Part shown: positions 8,491 through 17,485 of the stretch, piece by piece
Layout: the number at the start of each line of letters is the position of its first letter
Numbering within the stretch: the stretch's first letter is position 1
Assembly: GCA_963738305.1 (NCBI GenBank)
Contig: CAVTVU010000005.1
Location: 1 to 64,000 of the forward strand
DNA: 64,000 bases
Reading direction: 5' to 3'
DNA from: JBBRHQ01 sp963738305
Lineage (GTDB): Bacteria > Actinomycetota > Thermoleophilia > Solirubrobacterales > 70-9
Made by a program: the position numbers and the translations under genes
Notes under the pieces: generated by a model
Databases searched by the model: none
Seen by the model: the letters and a program-made list of their open reading frames with translations, nothing else
What the model was told of the DNA's origin: nothing

Positions 8491-9412
8491 CTTCTCCGGC
8501 GATCGTCTCCAATTGGCGTTGCTCCTCACCGAGCGGCCAGAAGAGGACGCGCTGGCATCCCGCCTCGGCGTAGCGGGAAAGCAGGTCGGCGCAATGTTCC
8601 GGTGACCCGACGCAGACCTGGCCGCGAAGCTCTGCCGGGGCTCGGCGGAGCAATGGCGCGAGCACCTCACCGAGCACGCGATCGCATTCGGCTCGCTCGC
8701 CGGAGACCCAGGTCCACATCGTTGACAGCGCGTTGGGAAATTCTTCCGCGGCCCGGTTGCGATTCCCGAGTTCGCCGTCGAGCCGAGCCCTGGCCTCGGC
8801 GAATCGCTCCGGCGTCGTGTTGTAGGCGGAGGCGAGCCAGCCGTCGCCATGCCTCGCGACCCTGGCCAGCCCTGCCCTCGAGCCCCAGCTTCCAATCCAC
8901 AGGGGCACACCCCCGGCTTGCCGGGGGTATGGCTCGAGCACCAGATCCGGCGGGACGCCAAAGCGGCGCGGCTCCTCGGATGGAGGTTCCCCGCCCAGCA
9001 GCGCCCTCACCGTGGCTAGCACCTCGTCGAAGCGCCGCCAGCGCTCATCGAAGGGCACGCCGATCGCGGCGTAGTCGCGCTCCGAGGAGCCGGGTCCGAC
9101 ACCTGCGATCACCCGGCCCTCGGAGAGGACGTCGATCGCGGCGAGCGTCTTCGCAAGTGCCACCGGGCCGCGGAGAACCGCAAGCGACACCGTCGTGGCG
9201 AGCGTCAGCTCGCCGGAACGCCCGAGCACGCTCGCGAGCGCCGTTGGGCCGTCCAGCCATGGTGTCTGGAAGACGAAATGGTCGTTTGCCGAGACAGCTG
9301 CAAACCCGCAATCAACAGCGGTCTCGGTGGCGTCCAGGAGGCGGGCGAGAGAGAAGCCCTCATCCCCGAACTCGATCAGGGGCAGGTGGACTCCATAATC
9401 CACCCGCGGCAT
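8465..9412 (-). CDS. LLM-class flavin-dependent oxidoreductase
   Basis: 315 residues from ATG at 9412. It has the luciferase-like TIM-barrel pattern: YGVHLPLIEFG at the start, AVSANDHFVF, LATTVSLAVLRGPVALAKTLAAIDVLSEGRVIAGVGPGSSERDYAAIGVPFDERWRRFDE (the central family signature, quoted in pieces), and LWIGSWGSRAGLARVARHGDGW. The class uses FMN or F420 to oxidise varied small molecules, and in actinobacteria many are F420-dependent. The substrate cannot be assigned. It is monocistronic, convergent with the DUF2867-DCC gene. Confidence 0.87.
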   Translation of the reverse strand: MPRVDYGVHLPLIEFGDEGFSLARLLDATETAVDCGFAAVSANDHFVFQTPWLDGPTALASVLGRSGELTLATTVSLAVLRGPVALAKTLAAIDVLSEGRVIAGVGPGSSERDYAAIGVPFDERWRRFDEVLATVRALLGGEPPSEEPRRFGVPPDLVLEPYPRQAGGVPLWIGSWGSRAGLARVARHGDGWLASAYNTTPERFAEARARLDGELGNRNRAAEEFPNALSTMWTWVSGERAECDRVLGEVLAPLLRRAPAELRGQVCVGSPEHCADLLSRYAEAGCQRVLFWPLGEEQRQLETIAGEVIPRVSGS

Positions 9413-9560
9413 TCTCTCAGTCGCTGCGGGGCGCTGTCGCGCTGTCGCCGACGATCTTCTGCATCGGCGTCATCACGTATCGAACACCCGGTCCCAGAGG
9501 CAGCCTGGAGCGCGGCCTCGGGGGTCCTCCGGTATCAGCGGCGGTGCTCCGCCGAGCGAT

Positions 9561-11492
9561 CTACCCGACCCGCACCCAGCGCGCCTCCGACGGCGTCCCC
9601 GCGCCGTTGTCGACGAAGAGCATGTACCAGCCGGACGGCACCAGGCCTGCGCTGGACGGGATCTTCACCGTGATTCCGCCGTCAGTTCGGGTGAAGTCGA
9701 GGGCGATCGAGCGCTGCTCGACATCGGTGACGTGGGTGACTGCGCTGGGGCGGATCAGGCGGGCGGCCTTGATCGCCTCTGGGTCGGACGTGCTGAAGGT
9801 CGCCGCGCCGCCGCGTTTCACCTGCTCCGGGCCGCTGTCGATGCTCGGCCGGTCGTCGCGGTAGAGGTAGGGCGGGGAGTAGATCTCGATCCGCTTCTCG
9901 AAGGTGCCGGGGATCGAGTTGTCGGCGTCCGCGTAAAGGGGGTTGCTTCCGAGGGTGATAACGCGCCCGTCCGGCAGCAGCAGTGCCGAGGAGTGGTAGT
10001 CGCGGCCGACGCTCGGATCGGCGACCCGGGTCAGGCGGTTCGTCTTCGGGTCGTAGAGGTGGCAAAGCAGGACATCGCTCGCGCCCTCGCCCCGGTAGCC
10101 GGTCGAGCCGCCGGTGATCACCAACTTGTCGTCGGGCGTGATCACCAAGTTCGGGTAGCGCACCGGTTTGGCCAGGTCGGGCCCCGGCGTGAAGCGCGGA
10201 TTGGGTCGGTTCAGGTCGATTACGTCGGTACGGTCGGTCGATTTCGGGGACTCGCCGATCCCGCCGCCGCCGGCGATCATGTAGCGCTGGCGCTGGGCCG
10301 GGGGGAGCAGCACGCTGCCGCTCGTCTCGGTCTCGTGCGGCACCCGCAGGCCTGGGACCTTCTCGAAGGAGTTGTCGCTCAGGTCCCAGATCCCGGGGTG
10401 GCGGCCCACCGAAGCCGAGCCGTAGCCGGCGTTGCTGCCCGTGTAGAAGAGCTTCCCGCTCGGCATCAGGAACAGCGCCGGGTAGGTCGGGAAAGTGCGC
10501 CGCAGTTCCGGGTGGCTGGTCCACTGCTTCGTCTTCGGGTCATAGATCTCGTTGTGGCCGTTGATGATGCGCCCGAAGCCATCCAGCCCGGAGACCGCCA
10601 TGACGCGCCCGTCCTTCAGCCCGACCAGCGTCGGGTACCAGCGCGCGAGCTCCATGTTGTCGACCTTCTCGTAGCGCTCCTTGATCGGATCGAACAGGTA
10701 GGACTTGTCGTCGCCCCAGTACTCCTGCTTCTCCAGGGTCAGGTAGTTGGAGTAGCCGTAGATCGCGTGGCTTCGCCCGGTGGGAATGCCGGCGACCCTG
10801 AACTGGGTGGGGCTCTTGACCACCGACGCCGTGCCTTTCTCGACCGCCTTGACCCAGACCTCAGTCTGGCTGGCGGTGACGGTGGTGGTGCCATCGGCCG
10901 CGATCTGCTTGGAGGCGGGCTCGACCACGACCGCGTTCCGGGTGCGGTAGGCGTGACCGTCTGACGAGGTCAGCTCCGTCCCCGCGGCGAGGCGCAGGGG
11001 CCGACCGTCGGGGTCCTCGTCCTTGATCGTCATCACGCCCGCCGCGTTCTTGATGTCTGCCGGGAGGACCTCGTAGCGACGGGTGCCGCCGGCGATCAGC
11101 AGCTTGCCGTCCGGGAGGAACACGTGGCCCGCGCAGAACATGTCAGACGGCGTGTGGATCCTCTTGAACTCACCGGTCGCCGGGTCCCAGAGGAGCGTCT
11201 CGAACTTCCCCGCCTCGAACTGCTGACGGTCGTTGCCTGACCCGGCGATCAACAGCACCTTGCCGGTGCGCAGCAGGGCCGCGTGGATCGCGTTGACCTG
11301 CATGTCCCCAGGTACGTCGAGGTCCGACCAGTGACCGTTGTGCTCCTTGTAGCCCTGGGTGTTGATCTCGTACTGGTGGAGCGCGTGGCGCGCCGCCGAG
11401 ACGAGCGTCGGCCCGTTGACGGCGACCAGGCCGGCGACGACCAGCAAGGCCAACAGGCGCCGGACGAGCCGCTGGCGCGCCCGCTGGCTCAT
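9561..11492 (-). CDS. glxA: GlxA-like secreted copper radical oxidase
   Basis: 643 residues from ATG at 11492. An N-terminal signal anchor (LLALLVVAGLVAVN) is followed by a Kelch-type propeller and a C-terminal DUF1929/galactose-oxidase domain. Copper-site residues fit the family: Cys120 in DMFCAGH (crosslink partner), Tyr286 in ARWYPT, Tyr499-His500 in GRDYHS, and His587 in AVTHVTDVEQR. In Streptomyces, GlxA oxidises a glucan made by CslA and is needed for tip-associated polymer and normal development. The start codon overlaps the cslA stop by one base (TGATG), so the two are translationally coupled. The substrate and phenotype here are inferred from that pairing. Confidence 0.88.
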   Translation of the reverse strand: MSQRARQRLVRRLLALLVVAGLVAVNGPTLVSAARHALHQYEINTQGYKEHNGHWSDLDVPGDMQVNAIHAALLRTGKVLLIAGSGNDRQQFEAGKFETLLWDPATGEFKRIHTPSDMFCAGHVFLPDGKLLIAGGTRRYEVLPADIKNAAGVMTIKDEDPDGRPLRLAAGTELTSSDGHAYRTRNAVVVEPASKQIAADGTTTVTASQTEVWVKAVEKGTASVVKSPTQFRVAGIPTGRSHAIYGYSNYLTLEKQEYWGDDKSYLFDPIKERYEKVDNMELARWYPTLVGLKDGRVMAVSGLDGFGRIINGHNEIYDPKTKQWTSHPELRRTFPTYPALFLMPSGKLFYTGSNAGYGSASVGRHPGIWDLSDNSFEKVPGLRVPHETETSGSVLLPPAQRQRYMIAGGGGIGESPKSTDRTDVIDLNRPNPRFTPGPDLAKPVRYPNLVITPDDKLVITGGSTGYRGEGASDVLLCHLYDPKTNRLTRVADPSVGRDYHSSALLLPDGRVITLGSNPLYADADNSIPGTFEKRIEIYSPPYLYRDDRPSIDSGPEQVKRGGAATFSTSDPEAIKAARLIRPSAVTHVTDVEQRSIALDFTRTDGGITVKIPSSAGLVPSGWYMLFVDNGAGTPSEARWVRVG

Positions 11493-13228
11493 CAGCCGAC
11501 CTCCTCGACCGAGCTCCAGCTCAGCTCCGGCCTCTCACGTTCCCTGGCCACGCGACGCGAGTGCCGCTTGGCGGCCGTTTCGTTCCGCCAGATCCCCACA
11601 GGGAGGAGGCAGAGCGCCAGCGAAAGCAGCGACCAAACGCGCATCGAGGCGTGGTCGCGGCCGAGCAGGACGCCGATCGCCAGCGGGAGGCCAAAGACGA
11701 GGGCCCAGAGGAGATGCTTGCGGAAGGTCGCGAGGCGGTCGCGGCTGCCGGCATCGCCCTTCGGGGTGATCACGAACCCGGTCGCCTGGCGCAGCATCAC
11801 AGCGGCCAGAGAGGCCGCGTAGATTGGGGCCGAGAGGGCCGAGATCAGCAGGCCCATCATCCCCGCCGAGCCCTCCTCCTCGTGCGGGCTGACGTTGTGC
11901 CGGCGGTTGTAGAAGTAGAGGCCGACCTGCAGGGTGGCCGCGTCGAGGTAGAGCATCAGCCACAGGTGGGCCGGCACCTCCACTCCGCCGGCTCCGAGGG
12001 AGAAATAGAGCAGGCCGTTGAGCGCGCCGAGCACCCAGGCGATCGCCACGGTCGGGTAGTAGCAGAGCAAATAGGCGTAGTTGGCAAGCGAGCGGGGCGA
12101 GAGCCGGTGGGCGACCCGCCAGAGCTTGCCGGTTAGCACCTCGTCGGTGCCGCGCGACCAGCGGTCCTGCTGGCTGAAGTAGTCACTGAAGGAGGAGGGG
12201 CCTTCCCCGACCGCGACCACGTCCGGCGTGTAGACCGAGGTCCAGCGCTGCGAAGTCTCGGGGTTGCGTGCTCCGTGCAGGGCGAGTCCGGTGGCCATGT
12301 CCTCGGTGATCGAGTCCTGAAAGCCTCCGACCTGGCGCAGCGCGCCGACCCGCACCGCGTTGTTGGTTCCGACCAGCATCGGGCTCCGTGAGCGGTTTCC
12401 GGCCCTCTGGAGGAGCGAGTGGAAGAGGAACTGCTGGGACTCCGCAGCGCGGACGACGAACCCCTCGTAGTTGCCGTAGACCTGCGGGCCGACCACGAAG
12501 GCGACGTCTGGGTCGCGGAAGTAGCCGAGAAAGCGCTCGGCGTAGTTGGGCAGCGGCACGTGGTCGGGATCGACGCCGAGCACGAACTCGTAGTCCTCGC
12601 CGTGGGCTTCTAGCCAGGCGTTGAGGTTGCCATGCTTGCTCCTTGCCCTGAACCGTCCCGTGGGCGTGTTCCAGCAGGCGGCTTCGCGGCGGCTGAAATG
12701 GCTCACTCCTAGCCGGGCGCACGTCTCCCTCACCGCTGGGTCGTTCCCTTCGTCCAGCAGCCAGACGTCGATCTCGCCCTCGTAGCGGATGAGCAACGCC
12801 GCCTCGAGGGTCGGCACGACCATCTCGATCGGCTCCGCCGCGGGCACGATCGTGGTCACGAATGCGACCCGCCGGCCCGGCTCGGCGCGCACCGGGATAG
12901 GGTCACGCGCCAGCAGCGTCGCGCGGCACAGCGTCGCCAGATTGACGAACGCGAAGAGGCCGATCACCCCGGTCGTCACGGTCATCAGGATCGAGGTCAC
13001 CTTGATCAATGGGCCTGCCTCGTTGGACGGCCAGTGACTGGGCAGCATCAGCCAGATGAGGAAGCCGCCAAGCAGCAGGAGCGCCGCCGCAACGAGCAGG
13101 CTGCTGCGGATCGGCCGCGAGCCGTCCAGGCGGCGGAAGCCGACGCGGTAGCGGCCGTCCTGGTGCGGCTCGGTCACCGGACCGGCCGCTTGGCTCCTGC
13201 CCTCGTAGTCGTATTCGGTCCTGGACAT
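11492..13228 (-). CDS. cslA: CslA-like membrane glycosyltransferase (GT2, cellulose-synthase-like)
   Basis: 578 residues from ATG at 13228. A TTG 12 codons upstream is possible, but the ATG is preferred. Two N-terminal transmembrane segments (about 40-60 and 75-100) precede the GT2 domain, which contains VWLLDEGND, the metal-binding VDPDHVPLP, ITEDMATGLALH (TED), and QQDRW, the Q(Q/R)xRW motif of processive beta-glycosyltransferases. Several transmembrane helices follow (about 370-540). The protein should polymerise UDP-sugar into a beta-glucan across the membrane. Streptomyces CslA does this at growing tips with GlxA. No PilZ domain is seen. The divergent GH6 gene begins about 160 bp away. 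Confidence 0.88.
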   Translation of the reverse strand: MSRTEYDYEGRSQAAGPVTEPHQDGRYRVGFRRLDGSRPIRSSLLVAAALLLLGGFLIWLMLPSHWPSNEAGPLIKVTSILMTVTTGVIGLFAFVNLATLCRATLLARDPIPVRAEPGRRVAFVTTIVPAAEPIEMVVPTLEAALLIRYEGEIDVWLLDEGNDPAVRETCARLGVSHFSRREAACWNTPTGRFRARSKHGNLNAWLEAHGEDYEFVLGVDPDHVPLPNYAERFLGYFRDPDVAFVVGPQVYGNYEGFVVRAAESQQFLFHSLLQRAGNRSRSPMLVGTNNAVRVGALRQVGGFQDSITEDMATGLALHGARNPETSQRWTSVYTPDVVAVGEGPSSFSDYFSQQDRWSRGTDEVLTGKLWRVAHRLSPRSLANYAYLLCYYPTVAIAWVLGALNGLLYFSLGAGGVEVPAHLWLMLYLDAATLQVGLYFYNRRHNVSPHEEEGSAGMMGLLISALSAPIYAASLAAVMLRQATGFVITPKGDAGSRDRLATFRKHLLWALVFGLPLAIGVLLGRDHASMRVWSLLSLALCLLPVGIWRNETAAKRHSRRVARERERPELSWSSVEEVG

Positions 13229-13385
13229 GGGTGGTGGGTTCGGGCTCCGCCGGCGCGCCGGCAAGCGTCCTGCGAGTCAGGTCACGAGTGCTCCCTGGCG
13301 AGCACGCCTTTACTCCGCAACGGCCGATCGGCCCGGAAACTGCCGGTCCGTGATTCGGGGCGAGGGGCCGGGCTATCCTCGCTCG

Positions 13386-14423
13386 GTGCGGGTTATTCCT
13401 CGAGACCGCGGCGCGATGCTGTGTGCGCTCATGGCTCTGACTGCGATGCTGAGCCTCATGGGGTGCTCTTCGGGGAACGGGGAGGAGAGATCGCAGACCT
13501 CGGCTTCTCCGAGTGCGCAGAATGGCTCAAATCCGCTGGCCGGCCAGTCCTTCTACGTCGATCCCTCCAGCCACGCGGCTCGACAGGCAGCCGTGTGGAA
13601 GGCGAGAGGCCGCACCCGGGACGCGAGGGCGATGATCCGGCTGGCGAGGCGCCCGACCGCCACCTGGATCGTCGATGGAGCCGCCGTGACGGCTCGCGTT
13701 CGCGACCTCCTCCGGCGGGCCAGCGGGGCCGGCAAGGCGGCGCTCCTGGTCGCCTACCACATACCCGCCAGGGACTGCGGCAGCTACTCAGCTGGCGGGG
13801 CGGCCTCGGCTCCGGCCTATCGCAACTGGGTCCGCTCCTACGCGCGGGGGCTCGGTTCGGGCCGTGCCGCGGTGATCCTCGAGCCCGACGCGATCCCGCA
13901 CGCCCTCCAGGGTTGCCTGCGACCCGGCGCGCGCGCCCAGCGCTACGGGCTGCTGCGCTTCGCGGTCCGCACGCTGTCCGCCCGACCGCGCACGAGCGTC
14001 TACATCGATGCCGGCAACCCCGGCTGGATCCGGCCCTCCTCGCGGTTGGTCGGACCGCTGCGACAGGCGGGGGTAGGGGCGGCAGCGGGGTTCGCCCTCA
14101 ACGTCAGCAACTTCTACCGCACCCGCGCTGCCATCCGCTACGGGCGCGCGCTCTCGCGCCGCCTGGGCGGCGCCCACTTCGTCATCGATACAAGCCGCAA
14201 CGGCAATGGCACCCCGGGAGACGACGTCGCGGGCTCGAACTGGTGCAATCCTCCGGGCCGCGCGCTCGGCCATGACCCCACCACCAGCACCGGGCAGCAG
14301 CGGGTGGACGCCTACCTCTGGGTCAAGGCTCCCGGCGAGAGCGACGGAACCTGTCGGGGAGGCCCTCCGGCCGGCCGGTGGTGGCCTCGATACGCCCTGG
14401 GGCTGGTGCGCAACAGCTCCTAG
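13386..14423 (+). CDS. GH6 endoglucanase/cellobiohydrolase lipoprotein
   Basis: 345 residues from GTG at 13386. The ATG at 13416 would give a signal peptide without positive charges, so the GTG is favoured. A lipobox LMGC puts the acylated cysteine near residue 27. The catalytic domain shows GH6 motifs: LLVAYHIPARDCG with the catalytic-acid loop, AAVILEPDAIPH, SVYIDAGNPGWI, GFALNVSNFYRT, FVIDTSRNGNG and VDAYLWVKAPGESDGTC. The family cuts beta-1,4-glucan. Divergent from cslA-glxA, it matches the partner endoglucanase (CslZ) of the Streptomyces cluster, though there the genes lie on one strand. It probably trims or releases the CslA polymer. Confidence 0.86.
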   Translation: MRVIPRDRGAMLCALMALTAMLSLMGCSSGNGEERSQTSASPSAQNGSNPLAGQSFYVDPSSHAARQAAVWKARGRTRDARAMIRLARRPTATWIVDGAAVTARVRDLLRRASGAGKAALLVAYHIPARDCGSYSAGGAASAPAYRNWVRSYARGLGSGRAAVILEPDAIPHALQGCLRPGARAQRYGLLRFAVRTLSARPRTSVYIDAGNPGWIRPSSRLVGPLRQAGVGAAAGFALNVSNFYRTRAAIRYGRALSRRLGGAHFVIDTSRNGNGTPGDDVAGSNWCNPPGRALGHDPTTSTGQQRVDAYLWVKAPGESDGTCRGGPPAGRWWPRYALGLVRNSS

Positions 14424-14462
14424 GGCCCCGGCGGCCGGTCGCCTCGCAGGGCCGGGCGCGCA

Positions 14463-14847
14463 GTGGCCTTAGAGGTGGTCGAGCCGCAGGAATCGCAGCT
14501 CCGGGACTACGTGGAGAGGCAGCGCCAGTCTTGCCGCGAGCCTGATCGAGGGCGAGACGCCGGCCGCGATCGCCCCGGAGTTCCTCGCGACCGTCGCCGA
14601 CCTGCTGAGCTGGGAGGCCGGAGCGCTCTGGGAGGTGGTCGAGCATTCCCCGGCTCTCAGCTTCGTCGCATCGCCCGGAACCTCCAGCGCGGGCTGCGGC
14701 CTCCCGACTCGGCCGACGTGCCGGGCCTGGAGATCTCGGTCGTCTTTGAGCCGGAGGGCCGCGGGATCGTGATCGGCGGTGAGCAGGGGCGGGGGCACCC
14801 TCCGCGACGACGTCGTGGTGCTGGCGATCCGGCCGGTGAGCGGCTGA
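14463..14847 (+). pseudogene. Remnant of a GAF - SpoIIE-type phosphatase sensor
   Basis: No intact frame is present. One frame gives EVVEPQESQLRDYVERQRQ, like the linker before a GAF domain. After a one-base change comes AASLIEGETPAAIAPEFLATV and LLSWEAGALWEVVEHSPA, a recognisable GAF start. The next part is scrambled (ARNLQRG in another frame), and the end, GGTLRDDVVVLAIRPVSG then stop at 14845-14847, resembles the last strand of a SpoIIE/PP2C-type phosphatase. Most of the GAF and nearly all of the phosphatase domain are missing. I read this as a decayed RsbU-like regulator. Alternative: separate fragments joined by assembly error. Confidence 0.4.
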
Positions 14848-14856
14848 CACGCGACG

Positions 14857-15293
14857 GTGAGCGCAACCCAGGCATCACCCACCTGGCTCTACGGCCCCTC
14901 GGCCTGCTACGTGTCGTCGACGGGGAGCGGCATCAAGGGCGTGGTGCTCGAAGCAAATGGGCCCGCCACGTTCACCGCCGCCCAGAACAGGGGCCCGGGC
15001 ACCGCAGTCGCCTTCGACGCGTTCGAGAGTGAAGACGAACCCGGGATGGCAATCACCAGAGAGGCGCGGGCGCGAGGCACCGGTCGAGCCTGACCTACCG
15101 GAAGTCGTTGAGGAGGGCGACGGCGAAGCCGCCCGCACCGTTCAGCGGGCACGCAACCTTTCGCCGCAGGACGTGGCGCGGAAGCTGGACGGGGAACCTG
15201 AAGGCAAGGTTTCCGGGTGGGTCAGTCGTTGGGCTTGCCGGCCGCGGCTTCTTCGCAACTCTCCAGCACGGCATCCTTCGTCAAGGCCGCTGA
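14857..15293 (+). pseudogene. Fragment of an exported beta-rich hypothetical protein
   Basis: A GTG-started frame of about 70 codons (SPTWLYGPSACYVSSTGSG, then TFTAAQNRGPGTAVAFDAF) ends near 15093. About 25 bases earlier another frame takes over with RSSLTYRKSLRRA and continues TFRRRTWRGSWTGNLKARF, VVGLAGRGFFATL to a stop at 15291-15293. The two parts read like one secreted beta-sandwich protein of a kind common in this group, but no signal peptide is present, so the 5' end is lost and there is one frame break. No function is known. It sits with the preceding remnant between GH6 and the MFS gene. Confidence 0.35.
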
Positions 15294-15328
15294 CTCAGCG
15301 AGTGCTGCGGCGGTGGGGTGGGCTCTCC

Positions 15329-16627
15329 TCAGGCGACGCTGCGCTCGGGCTCTGCCTGATGCGCGTCCGGCAGGATGGCGACCGCGCCGGCAAGGTCGTT
15401 TGCGCTCCGCCGCGGAACCGCAACGGCGAAGCCGAGCGCGCCCGCGACGGCGATCAGGCACATCAGGAAGGAGAGCGTGAAGCCGGAAGTGGTGGGGATG
15501 CCGGCGGAGTCGAGGTTGTTCGCGAGCAGCGTTGCGGCGAGCTGGCCCCCGAAGGCGCCGCCGAGGGTACGGGTGACCGCGTTCATCCCGGTGGCGACGC
15601 CAGTCTGCTTCTGATCGACGTTCTGGACGATCAGGTTCGGCATCGCGGCGAAGGAGAGGCCGATGCCGATCCCCAGCAAGCCGGCGGCGACGTAGATCTC
15701 CCACTCGGCGCTGCGGTCGGCGACCAGCATCAGGTAGCAGGCCAGGGCGAACACGGCGCCGCCGATCAGCGAGCCGCGAGAGCCGATCCGGCGCTCGAGG
15801 ACGCCTGCCATCTGCCCGACCACGACTATCGCGATCGTCGAAGGCAGCAGGAAGAGACCGGCGACGGTCACCGAGGCGCCGAATCCGTAGCCGGTGCTGG
15901 CCGGCTCCTGGACCAGTTCCGGCAGCAGTACGAACGACGAGTACATGCCCATGCCGATCAGGAAGGCGACCGTGTTGGTGGTCCAGACGCCGCGGATCGC
16001 CATCATTCGCATGTCGACCAGGGGCTCCCGGGAGCGCAGCTCCTCGCGTACCCAGGCCCCGATCACCACCGTGCCCAGGGCGAGCAGGCCGAGGGTCTTC
16101 GGCGAGCCCCAGCCCCAGGTGCTGGTCTCGGTGATCGCCAGCAGCACGCCCGAGATGCCGAGCGTCATCAGTGCGGCGGCACGGTAGTTGACCTCGGCGG
16201 GCGTCTTGACCGGCGACTCGGGGATGAAGCGCCAGGTCAGATAGGCGGTTGCGAGGATCATCACCAGCGGGAACCAGAAGAGCCAGTGGTAGGAGAGGTT
16301 CTCGGTCACCACTCCGGCGAAGACGACGCCGGCGCCGCCGCCGATCCCGAGCAGCGAGGAGACCAGCCCGATCGCCCCCGGGACCCGCTCGTTCGGGAAC
16401 TCGTCGCGGATGATCGAGAAGGCGAGGGGGAAGATGCCGCCCCCGGCACCCTGGATGACGCGGCCGAGCAGCATCAACCACAGCGAGGAGGCGATCGCCG
16501 AGATCAGGGTGCCGAACCCGAGCAGCAGGAGCACGATCATCAGCAGGCGCTCCTTGCCGTACATGTCGCCGAGCCGGCCAAGGATCGGGGTGGCGACCGA
16601 GGCGCTCAGCAGATACGCGGTGAGCAC
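15329..16627 (-). CDS. MFS (DHA2-like) drug exporter, N-terminus probably frameshifted
   Basis: 432 residues from a GTG at 16627, with many hydrophobic helices and DHA2 signatures: ATPILGRLGDMYGKERLL (motif A-like), LLGRVIQGAGGGIFPLAFSI (motif C region), and the C-terminal NAVTRTLGGAFGGQLAATL. The open frame upstream encodes a first transmembrane helix (LILAVLSLGGISYALLQSL, then VIPALPEIQRSL) but has no start before an in-frame stop. An ATG at 16791 is one frame off. The true gene probably reads 15329-16791 with one indel near 16700. It should export drugs using proton motive force, with 14 helices if complete. Divergent from a MarR gene, its likely repressor. Confidence 0.83.
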   Translation of the reverse strand: MLTAYLLSASVATPILGRLGDMYGKERLLMIVLLLLGFGTLISAIASSLWLMLLGRVIQGAGGGIFPLAFSIIRDEFPNERVPGAIGLVSSLLGIGGGAGVVFAGVVTENLSYHWLFWFPLVMILATAYLTWRFIPESPVKTPAEVNYRAAALMTLGISGVLLAITETSTWGWGSPKTLGLLALGTVVIGAWVREELRSREPLVDMRMMAIRGVWTTNTVAFLIGMGMYSSFVLLPELVQEPASTGYGFGASVTVAGLFLLPSTIAIVVVGQMAGVLERRIGSRGSLIGGAVFALACYLMLVADRSAEWEIYVAAGLLGIGIGLSFAAMPNLIVQNVDQKQTGVATGMNAVTRTLGGAFGGQLAATLLANNLDSAGIPTTSGFTLSFLMCLIAVAGALGFAVAVPRRSANDLAGAVAILPDAHQAEPERSVA

Positions 16628-16809
16628 CCAGCCGACGGCGCTCTCCGAGGTGTGCAGCGACCTCTGTATCTCCGGCAGCGCCGGGATGACCAGCGACTGA
16701 AGCAGGGCGTAGGAGATCCCACCGAGCGAAAGGACGGCGAGGATGAGCCGGGAGCTGGGGCTGGCGGCGCGGCTGAAGATCGCGTGACCATAGCAGATAG
16801 TTAGTAGAC

Positions 16810-16822
16810 ACCAATGGTTGGT
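16810..16822. promoter_or_regulatory. Candidate MarR operator
   Basis: A perfect inverted repeat, ACCAA-TGG-TTGGT, lies in the 49-bp gap between the reconstructed MFS start and the MarR start at 16841. The surrounding bases are AT-richer than the neighbours (ttagtagac). MarR dimers bind such short palindromes, and the position would block both promoters. This is inferred from position and symmetry only. Confidence 0.5.
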
Positions 16823-16840
16823 TCATGCTAGGTTCTTTTC

Positions 16841-17329
16841 GTGAGCAGGCCAACGACAGAGGCCTCACCGCCCGGGATCGCCCGGCAATGGCCGACCCTG
16901 CTGCTGATCAAGCTCGGCCGGATCACGATGCACCGGTTCACCGCCGCGCTCGAGTCGTTCGGAATCCGGCCGCGGCACGTGGCCGCGCTGATCGAGCTGC
17001 GTGACTCCGACGAGCTGACCCAGCAGGCCCTCTGCGGCCACCTGCACCTCGATCCCACCAATCTGGTCGCGATTCTCAACGAGCTCGAGGAGAGGGGCCT
17101 GGCGACGCGGCGCCGCGACCCCGAAGACCGCCGCCGCCACCTGGTCGCGATCTCGAAGAAGGGGCTCGCGGTGATCGAGAAGGTCTCCGAGGTGATGGAC
17201 GGGGTGGAGGGCGAGCTGCTCGCCGGCTTTGACGCAGGTGAGCGCGCCGAGCTGGAGGGCCTCTTGACCTCGATCTGGGAGCGCAACGGCGGCTACGAGG
17301 CCTGGGCGCAGGCCGCGGGTGCTGAGTAG
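16841..17329 (+). CDS. MarR-family transcriptional regulator
   Basis: 162 residues from GTG at 16841. The winged-helix domain is clear: a recognition region LCGHLHLDPTNLVAILNELEERGLATRRRDPEDRRRHLVAI (quoted in part: DPTNLVAILNELEERGLATR, then RDPEDRRRHLVAISKKG), which holds the family's wing with DxRxRRHxV pattern. N- and C-terminal helices form the dimer interface. It is divergent from the MFS exporter and probably represses it until a ligand binds. The candidate operator is at 16810-16822. Confidence 0.9.
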   Translation: MSRPTTEASPPGIARQWPTLLLIKLGRITMHRFTAALESFGIRPRHVAALIELRDSDELTQQALCGHLHLDPTNLVAILNELEERGLATRRRDPEDRRRHLVAISKKGLAVIEKVSEVMDGVEGELLAGFDAGERAELEGLLTSIWERNGGYEAWAQAAGAE

Positions 17330-17485
17330 CGCCTCAGGCCGTCCTCAGACGCGGATCGGGACCGCCCTCGGCGCTGAGCTGAACCTCAGCGCGCGGGCGA
17401 ACGTACCCCCGGCAGCAAACGCTCGCGCGGCCTTCGCAGCTCCCGCCGAGCCCCTGATCACCACCATCAGAAGGAAGGTCCCCCG

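Noticed and set aside
14957..16804. 615-codon plus-strand open frame opposite the MFS gene
   Set aside because: Sequence is Asp/Glu/Gly/Gln-rich and repetitive like an antisense shadow of membrane helices; no domain is recognisable.
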